Shown piece by piece: positions 9,584 through 18,803 of a stretch of DNA of 55,447 bases; position 1 is the first letter of the stretch; each line of letters begins with the position of its first letter. A model generated the notes under the pieces. It saw nothing but the letters and a program-made list of their open reading frames with translations, was not told the DNA's origin and did no database searches. The DNA is from Opitutaceae bacterium BACL24 MAG-120322-bin51 (GTDB lineage: Bacteria; Verrucomicrobiota; Verrucomicrobiia; Opitutales; Coraliomargaritaceae). Location: contig CAJJBN010000007.1 of NCBI GenBank assembly GCA_905182435.1, positions 1 to 55,447 of the forward strand. The letters run 5' to 3'. A program made the position numbers and the translations under genes.

Positions 9584-11494
9584 TTATTTAGAGCGAGGCT
9601 TTATTTCCGGCAGCGTCATCGTCGCGCGCTTGCCAGTCGAACGATCACCTTCGACAATGGCTCGGCGTTGCCCCTGCAACAATGTCATGCGATGCCCTGA
9701 AACTTTACCCATCTCATCTGTCACCACTGCATTGCCCTCTAGCACCACCTTACCTTCGATTGGCCGAATCGTCGCCTTGTCGCCAGTGGCCACTCGGCCG
9801 GTCTGCTTAAACACGACATTATCAAATGCCTCAATTGTCTGCACCTCCAACTGCGACTCTGTCGTCTCAGCAACTTGCACTGCAACGGCAGTCACATCCA
9901 AACGTCCACAAAGCGCGTGCACATTCGTGCCACTCACCGAAACCGACTCCGTAAAGCGAAACAGGGTCTTGTCAGTCTCTTCAATCATGCGCAGCGTTTT
10001 TGATTCTACCACTGTTTCACTCCCTGGTGCTTGCTGTGTTTGTGGTGTTTGTGGCGCCTGCTGGCTCTGATTGGGCTGCAACGTCAACGCCTGCCTATCC
10101 TCATAGCCCAAATCAGCGATCTCCGGTAAAACAACTTTCACGCGCTTATCCGTATCGCTGTAGACAACCGCGATGCCTGGCTTGAGCTCCATGCGATCGC
10201 CAGTAATGATCACCTCGCCATCAGTCACCCGTGGAGAGCCAAAGAGTTCAGCGCGTTTCTCTTGCGGATAAAAAATCGCCTTCTCACTGGTCGCGACTTT
10301 GTTGGCCTGTTCAATACGCACGGCTCCTTCTGCCAGCACGCGACGCACTTGTCCGACTTTCAGTACCTCAGCATCACCTGCCACTAGTCCAGGCGTCGCA
10401 GTCGTCGCCACACCCTTTACCGGTTGATCAGCAAATAACGTTAACTGGTTCGAATACATGACCATCAAACCTGACATCACTTCCACTGAACCATCAAAGA
10501 GAAATTGATTGCCCGTCTCCAACTCGCGCATCGTAATCGAATCGGCCAGAACAATTGTCTCCGCACTCTCGACCTGGGCACCTAAAATCCCAAGTCCTTG
10601 CGCTTGCGATACAATCAATTGCGCACGGCCATCGTCCGCATTACCAGTGACAAACACTAGCCCCTCCTGACTTCGAATCGTCGCGCCACTCAAATATGCC
10701 CCCGAAGCAGCCAATATTTCCGGGTTGCCGGTAAATTCAGCCGCCTGCTCACGCAGTCTGAACTCGGCATGGCCGGCCTTCAATACGTGGCCGCCTTGAT
10801 GGATCTCGACCTGATCGGTCGCAATCAGCTGACGAATTGAGTCGATTGTCCCACCGCCAACGGTGGAGCCATCGCCCTCCTTGCCCTTCGGCGCATCCGC
10901 AACTGCTACCAGCACTTCACTTCTCAAATCCATCTCACCTGAGGCGGCATGCACCGAGTCGGTAAATGTGAAACGGTAAGCCTCCGCTGTGGTATGTAAC
11001 AATAGGCTACGGCTGTGGATCTCAGTCCGCTCAACCGCGGTCCCTTCTGGGGCAACCGCACCGGTGAGCATACCTGCCATGCCCTGCGTAAACTCCACCA
11101 CCACATCAAACTTCACCTCGATCTCCTTGGTCAGGCCGTTCCATGTCCAGCCCACGCCAGACACTTTAAAATTCGCCCCGACGATCGTAATCGGCCCGTC
11201 CGACACCGCTCGATTCTCGGCAGTGAGCAGCGTCGCCTCTGGACTATCCATGGTCATTTCCAGTGCCATACGCTCGTCACCCGAATAGACACGCAACGCC
11301 ATCTCCTCGATCCGAATCTGCTCAGCACTGTCATAGATCCCCTTGCCCCCCTGCAGCACCCACTGCGTATAACCATTCTCGCCAAAGCGAGGTAGACGAA
11401 AATTTTGCACTGGCGCACTGGGCGTCATCTGCGCCTGCAGTGTACACACACACAAAAGGCCAAGAATTGAACGAAGTAAGGTTTTAGATAACAT
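9584..11494 (-). CDS. LptC-LptA (OstA)-like LPS transport protein, large fused form
   Basis: A 636-residue secreted protein with a signal peptide (hydrophobic segment at about residues 8-20, cleavage likely after LQA). The region after about residue 35 (GYTQWVLQGGKGIYDSAEQIRIEEMALRVY) resembles LptC, with its transmembrane anchor replaced by a signal peptide. Several OstA/LptA-type beta-jellyroll repeats follow: ATDQVEIHQGGHVLKAGHAEFR, QFLFDGSVEVMSG, VLAEGAVRIEQ, and a C-terminal GDKATIRPIEGKVVLEGNAVV. E. coli LptA is only about 185 residues, so this single chain could form a longer stretch of the periplasmic bridge. It is directly upstream of lptB in the same direction. A QQAPQTPQTQQAP low-complexity linker lies near residue 475. 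Confidence 0.85.
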   Translation of the reverse strand: MLSKTLLRSILGLLCVCTLQAQMTPSAPVQNFRLPRFGENGYTQWVLQGGKGIYDSAEQIRIEEMALRVYSGDERMALEMTMDSPEATLLTAENRAVSDGPITIVGANFKVSGVGWTWNGLTKEIEVKFDVVVEFTQGMAGMLTGAVAPEGTAVERTEIHSRSLLLHTTAEAYRFTFTDSVHAASGEMDLRSEVLVAVADAPKGKEGDGSTVGGGTIDSIRQLIATDQVEIHQGGHVLKAGHAEFRLREQAAEFTGNPEILAASGAYLSGATIRSQEGLVFVTGNADDGRAQLIVSQAQGLGILGAQVESAETIVLADSITMRELETGNQFLFDGSVEVMSGLMVMYSNQLTLFADQPVKGVATTATPGLVAGDAEVLKVGQVRRVLAEGAVRIEQANKVATSEKAIFYPQEKRAELFGSPRVTDGEVIITGDRMELKPGIAVVYSDTDKRVKVVLPEIADLGYEDRQALTLQPNQSQQAPQTPQTQQAPGSETVVESKTLRMIEETDKTLFRFTESVSVSGTNVHALCGRLDVTAVAVQVAETTESQLEVQTIEAFDNVVFKQTGRVATGDKATIRPIEGKVVLEGNAVVTDEMGKVSGHRMTLLQGQRRAIVEGDRSTGKRATMTLPEIKPRSK

Positions 11495-11506
11495 AGCAGC
11501 TTGTGT

Positions 11507-11535
11507 AAAAAGAAACCCGGATCAGCGTCCGGGTT
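11507..11535 (-). terminator. Rho-independent terminator after aspS
   Basis: On the minus strand an 8-bp stem AACCCGGA / TCCGGGTT with a 6-base loop (arms at 11514-11521 and 11528-11535) is followed by TTTCTTTTT. It lies between aspS and the lptC/lptA-like gene, so the latter probably has its own promoter. Confidence 0.75.
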
Positions 11536-11566
11536 CCAGTTGAAAGTAAACTATTATTAAAAAGAG

Positions 11567-13366
11567 TTAAGCCTTAGGCTCTTCCTTGTTCGGTAATACC
11601 GCCTTCACGTGCAGATCACGCAACTGCTCGGGCGTCGCAATACCAGGGCTCGAAGTCATCATTTCTTGTCCTTTCTGATTCTTCGGGAAAGCGATGACAT
11701 CGCGGATACTGGTGCGCTGCGTCAAAATCGTCACCATACGATCCAGACCAAAAGCGATCCCACCATGCGGCGGTGCGCCATATTCAAATGCCTTGAGCAT
11801 ATAGCCGAAACGGCTCTCAACCAAATCCTTAGGAATCTGCAGCACCTCTTCGAAGACCTTCTTCTGCAACTCAGGCTGATGAATACGAATACTACCGCCG
11901 CCGAGCTCCACACCGTTGAGCACGAGATCATAGTGCTGACCACGGACCTTCTTCGGATCGGAATCCAACAGTGGAATGTCTTCCAACACCGGCGAAGTGA
12001 ATGGGTGGTGCGACGAAACATAGCGACCGGCCTCTTCATCAAAAATCATCAATGGGAACTCAATCACCCAAAGGAATTTGTAATCGTTCGGGTCGATTGT
12101 CAGCTTTTCGCGCTTCACGAGGAGCTGAGCCGCATCCAAACGCACGCGGCCGAGGATCGTGCAGGCACGTTCCCACTCGCTCGCAGCGAAGAATACGATG
12201 TCACCATCTTCGATCTTCAAAGTCTCGGTCAACGCCGCCTTTTCCTCATCAGAGAAGAACTTAACGATCGGCGACTTCCATTCGCCACCTTCACACTTGA
12301 TGAAGGCGAGGCCCTTGGCACCGAGTGTCTTCGCAGTGTCTTCGAGATTACGCAACTCACCTTGAGTGAGGTCCGCAAGACCCTTCATGTTTACCGCTTT
12401 GACAGCACCACCCGATTTGATCGCACCGGAGAAAACCTTAAAACCGGACTTAGCGAAAATTTCACCGCAATCCTGCAACTCCATGTCGAAGCGCATATCA
12501 GGCTTATCTACACCGAAGCGGTTCATCGCATCGTAGTAGCTCATGCGCAAGAACGGTGCTTGAATGTCTACATTGATGACGTCCTTCCAGACCTTAGTCA
12601 TTAGACCTTCGATCAACGCATACATGTCTTCGCGGTCGATGAACGACAGCTCGATGTCCACTTGAGTGAATTCTGGCTGACGGTCTGCACGCAGATCTTC
12701 GTCACGGAAACAACGCGCCAACTGGTAGTAACGCTCCACACCAGCAACCATAAGCATTTGCTTATACTGCTGCGGCGATTGCGGCAGCGCATAGAAAGCA
12801 CCCGGATTCATGCGGCTCGGCACCAGGAACTCACGCGCACCCTCAGGTGTACTCTTAAATAGCATCGGTGTCTCGACCTCGATGAATGCCTGATCATCCA
12901 GATAGTTACGGATCGAACGGCTGGTCGCGTGGCGCATCTTCAACATCTTCGTGTTGGTCGCACGACGCAGGTCGAGGTATCGATACGTCATGCGTAAATC
13001 CTCGCCGACCTTGTCCGCCGAATCATCCATGGGGAATGGCGGCGTCTTTGAGACATTTAAAATTTCCAGCTCCGAGGCGTGGACCTCAATCTCGCCCGTC
13101 GCGAGCTTCGCATTCGAAGTGCCGCCAAAGCGCTGATCGACCTTACCAGTGACAGAGATCACCGACTCAGGCTTGATTGAGCCGAACTGAGCCTCTAAGC
13201 CCTGATTCGATGGATCGAGAACGATTTGGGTCAAACCTTCGCGATCGCGAAGATCAACAAAAAGAATACCGCCGTGGTCACGGACGGAATCCACCCAGCC
13301 GCTAAGCGTTACGGTGGAACCAGTGTCAGAATTACGGAGTTGGGAGCAGTTGTGTGTTCGCTTCAT
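11567..13366 (-). CDS. aspS: Aspartate--tRNA ligase, predicted non-discriminating type
   Basis: Class II synthetase of about 599 residues from the chosen start MKRTHNCSQLR; an upstream in-frame ATG would add 34 residues unlike the family. The N-terminal OB fold carries VTLSGWVDSVRDHGGILFVDLRDREG. The catalytic domain has motif 2 with YQLARCFRDEDLRADRQPEFTQ, the bacterial GAD insertion, and motif 3 GIAFGLDRMVTIL near the end. Residues His31 and Gly81 are both present. In the Pseudomonas aeruginosa enzyme, as I recall, these two positions allow recognition of tRNA-Asn as well as tRNA-Asp. A tRNA-Asn gene lies about 280 bp away on the other strand. The gene ends at a clear terminator. Confidence 0.95.
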   Translation of the reverse strand: MKRTHNCSQLRNSDTGSTVTLSGWVDSVRDHGGILFVDLRDREGLTQIVLDPSNQGLEAQFGSIKPESVISVTGKVDQRFGGTSNAKLATGEIEVHASELEILNVSKTPPFPMDDSADKVGEDLRMTYRYLDLRRATNTKMLKMRHATSRSIRNYLDDQAFIEVETPMLFKSTPEGAREFLVPSRMNPGAFYALPQSPQQYKQMLMVAGVERYYQLARCFRDEDLRADRQPEFTQVDIELSFIDREDMYALIEGLMTKVWKDVINVDIQAPFLRMSYYDAMNRFGVDKPDMRFDMELQDCGEIFAKSGFKVFSGAIKSGGAVKAVNMKGLADLTQGELRNLEDTAKTLGAKGLAFIKCEGGEWKSPIVKFFSDEEKAALTETLKIEDGDIVFFAASEWERACTILGRVRLDAAQLLVKREKLTIDPNDYKFLWVIEFPLMIFDEEAGRYVSSHHPFTSPVLEDIPLLDSDPKKVRGQHYDLVLNGVELGGGSIRIHQPELQKKVFEEVLQIPKDLVESRFGYMLKAFEYGAPPHGGIAFGLDRMVTILTQRTSIRDVIAFPKNQKGQEMMTSSPGIATPEQLRDLHVKAVLPNKEEPKA

Positions 13367-13648
13367 GAGAAAACGCGCGATGAAAACAGCTTCCCTCCAC
13401 GAAACAAGCACGAAAACGGGATACTTGCAGTGAGCAAAGCACGAAAACCGCAAAAATACGCGTATCACACCTTTTTACGCGTTTTGCCAATCAGTTCATT
13501 TCTAACAGCTTCCGCAAGTCATCAGAAATCACTCCAAAAAATATCCATTTTCTCGAGACAAAGCATTGACAATCACTCTCTGAATTAACTTTATGCCGAC
13601 TTCAATTTGATTGAGAAGCCCACAAAGCACTTAATTAAAGAGACTTTT

Positions 13649-13723
<75 letters not shown>

Positions 13724-13730
13724 TTATTAA

Positions 13731-13761
13731 GCCCTAAACCTCAACGGTTTAGGGCTTTTTT
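13731..13761 (+). terminator. Rho-independent terminator of tRNA-Asn
   Basis: A 10-bp perfect stem GCCCTAAACC / GGTTTAGGGC (13731-13740 and 13746-13755) with loop TCAAC is followed by six T. It lies 7 bp after the tRNA. Confidence 0.9.
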
Positions 13762-13836
13762 GTGCTTACATTTCTAGAAGTCAGAAATTCGCAGTGTCTA
13801 TGAATAGTCTATCTTTAGACGCAAAGAGCGCGCTGA

Positions 13837-14253
13837 CTAATTTGCTATAACTGACGAACCAAGCAGCGTCCCGTCCTTCAAGTAGACAGACATAAAGCGA
13901 ATCCCCAATCTGTAAGCTGTCGCATCATAGGTGGATTCATCCGAACTGCTTGATTTTTTAAACATCTGCGATCGATATCCCTCATCTTTCAGAAGGTCAC
14001 CTTTGTATTTATTAGTCATCAGGGATCCTTTATCTTTATTTCTACGCGAAGCTCTTCACGACTGTGTCCCTTCTCCCTAATCATCTCGCTCATCGCTATC
14101 TGCATCCACTTTACGTATTCCTCCTTAGTTTTTGCTCTGTTTAACCCGATTTCCTAGCTCTTCTAAACTCATCTCTCCGTAAGCGAAAGATAGTGGCAAC
14201 AGACTTATCAATAGTGCTTGTAGTAATAATTTTATAGAAATACTAAGTTTCAA
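13837..14253 (-). pseudogene. Degraded small secreted protein gene (frameshifted)
   Basis: On the minus strand a TTG at 14253-14251, with GGGGAT a few bases upstream, opens a 42-codon frame. It encodes a clear signal peptide (hydrophobic core KLLLQALLISLLPLSFA, then YGEMSLEELGNRVKQ) and stops at 14127-14125. The next frame continues without a gap as AKTKEEYVKWMQIAMSEMI and ends at the TGA near 14020. A third frame then runs from ATG 14019 for 60 residues ending GIRFMSVYLKDGTLLGSS. Joined, the three segments would make one secreted protein of about 140 residues. I see no known family. The last segment has an AAAGGA-like ribosome site and may alternatively be a stand-alone small gene. Confidence 0.45.
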
Positions 14254-14364
14254 AATAGATCCCCATGCAAACAATTTGATTAGTCGCTAATCGGCATCAG
14301 GAAATCATCTGCATTGGTATACTTGGGAGATAAATTGTGATCTTTAATCAGTTAGTAATTTAGT

Positions 14365-14479
14365 TCATTCCTGTGGCCAGCGTTTACTCACTGCCTGCAA
14401 CCAGTGGCGGGCGATCAGTTCGTGTCCCTGTGGCAGCGGGTGAATTCCGTTCCACATCCAGTGCTCCGGTAAAATTTTA

Positions 14480-14480
<1 letters not shown>
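14365..14480 (-). pseudogene. C-terminal remnant of an SGNH/GDSL hydrolase
   Basis: The minus-strand frame ending at TGA 14365-14367 reads LPEHWMWNGIHPLPQGHELI, then ARHWLQAVSKRWPQE. The GIHPLPQGHELIA part matches block V of SGNH/GDSL esterases, which normally reads DG(i/v)HP with the catalytic Asp and His. Here Asn replaces the Asp. No upstream portion of such an enzyme exists: the homology stops where the tRNA-linked direct repeat begins at 14480. It is best read as a truncated remnant, not an active enzyme. Confidence 0.55.
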
Positions 14481-14575
<95 letters not shown>

Positions 14576-14649
14576 TGCGCCTCACTGCTGCGCAGCGACC
14601 TGAAGGTCGGGCCATCTCCGCACGCTGCGCGTGCTCCGTCAAACTCTCT

Positions 14650-14793
<144 letters not shown>

Positions 14794-14995
14794 TTCTTTG
14801 GAAGAAGTCGCAGAGAATTCTAAATTCGCCCCTGCTGTCAATGTGTTTTTGAAAAAAATGACCGAACTCGCGCGAAATAGAAAAATCCCTAATTTTGCCT
14901 GTTAAAATAAAATTATTACAAATTACTGACGATTTATGTGGCTTTTCTCAAATACAGTCATAAACAAGACCTTTTAATTCAGGAAAATATACAAT

Positions 14996-15199
14996 ATGGA
15001 AACAGGAATAGTAAAATGGTTCAGCTCTGAAAAGGGTTACGGCTTCATCACGCCAGACAATGGCGGAACGGATCTTTTCGTTCATCACTCAGAAATTCAG
15101 ATGGATGGTTATGCCTCCCTCGACGAAGGCCAAAAGGTTACATTCGAAATCGGCTCAGGACAAAAAGGTCCCTGCGCTACGAATGTAAATGCCGCTTAA
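14996..15199 (+). CDS. Cold-shock domain protein
   Basis: A 67-residue single cold-shock domain that binds single-stranded RNA or DNA. Both RNA-binding motifs are visible: RNP1 KGYGFITP (near residues 13-20) and RNP2 DLFVHHSEI (near 27-35). It starts [14 protein letters not shown], the canonical CspA-type opening. It stands alone, downstream of a roughly 200-bp gap that could hold a long 5' leader as in many cold-shock genes, though I see no specific thermosensor structure. A terminator follows. Confidence 0.95.
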   Translation: METGIVKWFSSEKGYGFITPDNGGTDLFVHHSEIQMDGYASLDEGQKVTFEIGSGQKGPCATNVNAA

Positions 15200-15235
15200 T
15201 TTCGAACACATTGACGCTCTTGAGCGTTAATTTCG

Positions 15236-15262
15236 AAAGCGCCTTAACGGGCGCTTTTTTTT
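15236..15262 (+). terminator. Rho-independent terminator of the cold-shock gene
   Basis: The stem AAAGCGCC / GGCGCTTT (15236-15243 and 15250-15257) with loop TTAACG runs into a T tract ending at 15262. A smaller hairpin precedes it at 15211-15230. Confidence 0.85.
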
Positions 15263-15493
15263 GTGCCTACAGCGCACGGTACACTTTTAGCTTTTAACGG
15301 ATCTGTCAGGTCAATCGCACGCGGGAAGGCACGATCGGCCCCGACAACTACTTCAAAGATGCACTGCGCCCCCCGCCCCCGCAGCAAACCGACTGACTCA
15401 ATCGGTAATGACTGGTCACTTAGCTCATCCGCCTAGCCGTCTTGCTTAAAAACAACAGGACTCAAATGTGACATCCCAATCGAACAGGCGGAT

Positions 15494-16060
15494 CTAAGGT
15501 CTGACTTTGGCTGGTCTCCGTGGCGCGTTCGCCAGTTTCACGATTCCCCAGATGATTAGGCCAAGCGATGACAACGCGGCGAGCCCAGCGAGCAAAAAAC
15601 CCTTTACGATAAGTCCGACAAAGCGGCCAAAGCTGAATGGTGAGAACGAAAAGATACGCGACTCCGCCCCTCCAGTTATATCAATCGCGACCTGGCCGGC
15701 TTTGCTTAATTCGACATAGCCAATGCTCTGACGTGCGCGCCCGATCGTGCTAAATCTTGAATTCGGATCACTGACGAAATCGAGCGGCATTCCGCCCTGC
15801 TGGGTGATTTCGATCATGAAGCCATCTGGCAATTTGATGGGATTGTGATAAGTTCGACCATCATACACCGTCTGATAATCATGCCATAGATAATAGCGAC
15901 CGGGCACATCGACAAATGCTATGGCAGCACCTGGCACCTCAAATTCGAGGAGGTCCACACTATCGCGCACCAGTGTCAGTACGATGGCGAATGGCACACA
16001 AATTGCCCCAATTCCAAATACGACCACACCCGCAATGATTTGTTTAACTCCTGCCTTCAT
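15494..16060 (-). CDS. Hypothetical membrane protein with an extracytoplasmic domain
   Basis: A 188-residue protein I cannot assign to a family. Hydrophobic segments lie at about residues 8-30 (IIAGVVVFGIGAICVPFAIVL) and 148-175 (FVGLIVKGFLLAGLAALSSLG). The roughly 115 residues between them are polar (VDVPGRYYLWHDYQTVYDGRTYHNP) and contain no transmembrane stretch, so they probably fold outside the cytoplasm. The tail NAPRRPAKVRP is basic, which fits a cytoplasmic C-terminus and two membrane passes. It follows uvrB on the same strand with an 8-bp gap and may be co-transcribed. Confidence 0.75.
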   Translation of the reverse strand: MKAGVKQIIAGVVVFGIGAICVPFAIVLTLVRDSVDLLEFEVPGAAIAFVDVPGRYYLWHDYQTVYDGRTYHNPIKLPDGFMIEITQQGGMPLDFVSDPNSRFSTIGRARQSIGYVELSKAGQVAIDITGGAESRIFSFSPFSFGRFVGLIVKGFLLAGLAALSSLGLIIWGIVKLANAPRRPAKVRP

Positions 16061-16068
16061 CTGAATTG

Positions 16069-18132
16069 TTATGAACGCCGCTTTTTTGGCAGCCCCTTGG
16101 CATTATAAACAGCTTTCTTGCGCTTGTGAACTTTAGTCTTAGCTCCACCACTGGCGCCGCCACCGTGCTTGCCAGTTTGCAGCGTCTCGATTTGGTCGCG
16201 TAGTATCGCTGCTTTTTCGAATTCAAGTTTTTGTGCAGCTTCGAGCATCTCGGACTCTAACTCAGCAATGACATGCACGACATCAACGTCGGCTGACTCC
16301 GCGACCAGTAAGTCCTCCGATTCGCTCTCATCGTAACGCTTACCCGGCGTCTGCAGCCCATCATCGATGCTACGTGTTACACCCACTGGAGTAATGCCGT
16401 GTTCAAGATTGTAAGCCACTTGCTTTTCTCGACGGGCACTCGTTACTTCCAATGTCTGAACAATCGATTTCGTCATGACATCGGCATACAAAATAACACG
16501 TCCCTTTTCGTGACGCGCGGCGCGGCCTGAGGTCTGAATCAGACTCGTAGCACTGCGCAAAAACCCCTCCTTGTCGGCATCGAGAATCGCCACCAGCGCA
16601 ACTTCTGGCAAGTCGAGGCCTTCGCGCAGCAGATTGACTCCCACCAAGACATCAAACTCTCCCAGTCGCAAGCGTCGCAGAATCTCAACACGCTCAATTG
16701 CATCGATATCCGAATGCAAATATTCCACTTTCAAGCCCGCTTCACGCAAATAATCACTCAGATCTTCCGACATACGCTTGGTCAAGGTCGTCGCCAGCGT
16801 GCGTTCGCCCTGCTCAGTTGCCTTACGCACTTCGCCGATAAAATCTTCCACCTGTCCCTTGATCGGGCGGATTTCCATTCCTGGATCAACCAACCCCGTC
16901 GGACGAATCACCTGCTCAGCAATAACGGAGGACACTTCTAACTCAAGCGCAGCGGGGGTGGCGGACACATAGATCGTTTGATCAGTGATCGACTCAAACT
17001 CGGCAAAGGTTTGTGGACGATTATCCATCGCCGATGGCAAACGGAAGCCATACTCAACCAAGCGCTCTTTACGCGCGCGATCGCCATTATACATAGCACG
17101 CACCTGCGGTAAGGTGGCGTGACTCTCATCGATAAAGAGCAAAAAATCATCTGGAAAGAAATCGACCAAGCAAAACGGCCGCTCACCTGGCTTGCGACCA
17201 GAGAGGTAACGGGAGTAATTCTCAATTCCCGTGCAGAACCCCATCTCCTGCAGCAACTCGATATCGTATTCGGTGCGCATCCGAATACGTTGCGCCTCCA
17301 ATAAAAGATTCTGCGACTCGAACCATGCAATCCGTTCTTCGAGCTCGGCGCGTATCTGCGGCACCGCGCCTTCAATCTTGTCCTTAGGTGTGGCGTACTG
17401 GGTAGCCGGATACAGATTAAAGAGTTCCAGAATGCCGCCCGTCGCACCAGTCAATGGGTCGAGCTCCCGTATGCTCTCGACTTCATCACCCCAAAACTCA
17501 ACACGAATCGCAGTCTCCATATAAGCAGGGAAAATATCCACCACATCACCACGCACTCTAAATTTACCACAGGTAAAAGCGACATCATTACGTTCATACA
17601 GCACTTCGACCAAGCGTTCCAAAAAATCGTCGCGCGAAATCTCCAATCCCGCACTCAGTGGAATCATCATCTCTTTAAAATCTTCGGGCGATCCAAGCCC
17701 GTAAATACAAGAGACGCTGGCGATCACAATCACATCGTTGCGACTGATCAACGACGACGACGCAGCAATACGCAGGCGCTCGATTTCCTCATTAATCGAA
17801 GAGTCCTTCTCGATATAGGTATCTGTTTGCGGAATATAGGCCTCGGGCTGATAGTAGTCATAGAAACTGACAAAATACTCGACCGCATTATCTGGGAAAA
17901 ATGCTTTAAACTCTGAGTAGAGCTGCGCGGCCAGTGTCTTGTTGTGCGAGAGAATTAATGCTGGGCGCTGCAACTGCTGGATCATGTTCGCCATGGTGAA
18001 TGTCTTCCCTGATCCCGTCACACCGAGTAGCGTCTGGCGCTTGTTACCCGCGCGCACGGAATCCACCAAGGCCTTAATAGCCTGCGGCTGATCGCCCTGC
18101 GGCGAATATTCACTACTGAGTTTGAAATCCAC
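16069..18132 (-). CDS. uvrB: UvrABC system protein B
   Basis: Helicase-like subunit of nucleotide excision repair. The proposed GTG start at 18132 gives about 687 residues beginning with the family-typical FKLSSEYSPQGDQPQAI. An upstream ATG at 18222 would add 30 residues without similarity to UvrB and leave only 11 bp to the divergent neighbour, too little for two promoters. Visible features are Walker A GVTGSGKT, the beta-hairpin YYQPEAYIPQTDTYIEKDSS, DEAD-like FIDESHATLPQ, helicase motifs near YVSATP and ARHEKGRVILYAD, and a C-terminal UVR domain (LEFEKAAILRDQIETL). UvrA and UvrC are not in the window. Confidence 0.95.
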   Translation of the reverse strand: MDFKLSSEYSPQGDQPQAIKALVDSVRAGNKRQTLLGVTGSGKTFTMANMIQQLQRPALILSHNKTLAAQLYSEFKAFFPDNAVEYFVSFYDYYQPEAYIPQTDTYIEKDSSINEEIERLRIAASSSLISRNDVIVIASVSCIYGLGSPEDFKEMMIPLSAGLEISRDDFLERLVEVLYERNDVAFTCGKFRVRGDVVDIFPAYMETAIRVEFWGDEVESIRELDPLTGATGGILELFNLYPATQYATPKDKIEGAVPQIRAELEERIAWFESQNLLLEAQRIRMRTEYDIELLQEMGFCTGIENYSRYLSGRKPGERPFCLVDFFPDDFLLFIDESHATLPQVRAMYNGDRARKERLVEYGFRLPSAMDNRPQTFAEFESITDQTIYVSATPAALELEVSSVIAEQVIRPTGLVDPGMEIRPIKGQVEDFIGEVRKATEQGERTLATTLTKRMSEDLSDYLREAGLKVEYLHSDIDAIERVEILRRLRLGEFDVLVGVNLLREGLDLPEVALVAILDADKEGFLRSATSLIQTSGRAARHEKGRVILYADVMTKSIVQTLEVTSARREKQVAYNLEHGITPVGVTRSIDDGLQTPGKRYDESESEDLLVAESADVDVVHVIAELESEMLEAAQKLEFEKAAILRDQIETLQTGKHGGGASGGAKTKVHKRKKAVYNAKGLPKKRRS

Positions 18133-18233
18133 GAGGCCAGAAAAGCGCAGGAACCCTAAGTGCGCAAGCCGAAGCGCTCGAATCCAGGCATTGGCAATCG
18201 ACAAAGCTGCAGCGCACTCCATAAATCAGCGCT

Positions 18234-18650
18234 GTGAAGCCTAGCAACAAAGCGATTGTATTTTTTGATGGTGACTGTGGCCTATGCAGTGTCTCTGTTC
18301 GTTTCTTAATCAAGCGCGATAGCCGCCAGCACTTGTATTTCGCGCCGCTGCAAGGGGTCACCGCGCAGGCCATTCTGCCACAGCAATACCGCGAATCACT
18401 GCGTACCATGGTCTACCAACGTGTGAGGGCCGACGGTCAACCCACGCTGCTGGTCCGCTCCGAAGCAGTGCTGCTGGCACTGATTGATACGCGCAGTGGC
18501 TGGCGTCATCTCGCACAAATTGCCCGCCTGCTACCCCTGAGCCTGCGCGATTGGGGCTATGACCGGATTGCCGATAACCGAAAGATTTTTTTCAAAGCCG
18601 CTGCCTGCAAATTGGTCAGTCAAGCAGAACACGCGCGCATTTTGCCGTAG
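18234..18650 (+). CDS. DCC-family thiol-disulfide oxidoreductase-like protein (DUF393)
   Basis: A 138-residue protein with GTG start. The N-terminal IVFFDGDCGLCSVSVRFLIKRD carries the defining DGDCGLC motif of the DCC (DUF393) family, which has a thioredoxin-like fold and a CxxC-type site. The central LLVRSEAVLLALIDTRSGWRHLAQIARLLPLSLRD region also fits. Family members are predicted oxidoreductases with poorly known substrates. It is divergent from uvrB and followed by a long gene-free stretch. Its function here is unknown. Confidence 0.88.
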   Translation: MKPSNKAIVFFDGDCGLCSVSVRFLIKRDSRQHLYFAPLQGVTAQAILPQQYRESLRTMVYQRVRADGQPTLLVRSEAVLLALIDTRSGWRHLAQIARLLPLSLRDWGYDRIADNRKIFFKAAACKLVSQAEHARILP

Positions 18651-18803
18651 TGGCTACGGTACATAACTGGGATCCCCCGAACTCGAGGCGTGACGACAAC
18701 TGGCATGCGCAACCAGTCTATTCGGGCTAAATGTCGGAGTACCGGCGCCCACATAGGTTCTCAATTTTTAAATCAGCCGCTGTGGTTGCCTGCGTGTTGC
18801 AAC

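Noticed and set aside
11609..12604. A 331-codon plus-strand frame opposite aspS
   Set aside because: It lies entirely inside aspS on the other strand with no recognisable motif.
15263..15490. Possible coding remnant on the minus strand (VVVGADRAFPRAIDLTDPLK)
   Set aside because: About 75 codons look coding-like but contain an in-frame stop, lack a start and show no family I recognise; kept only as a weak observation.
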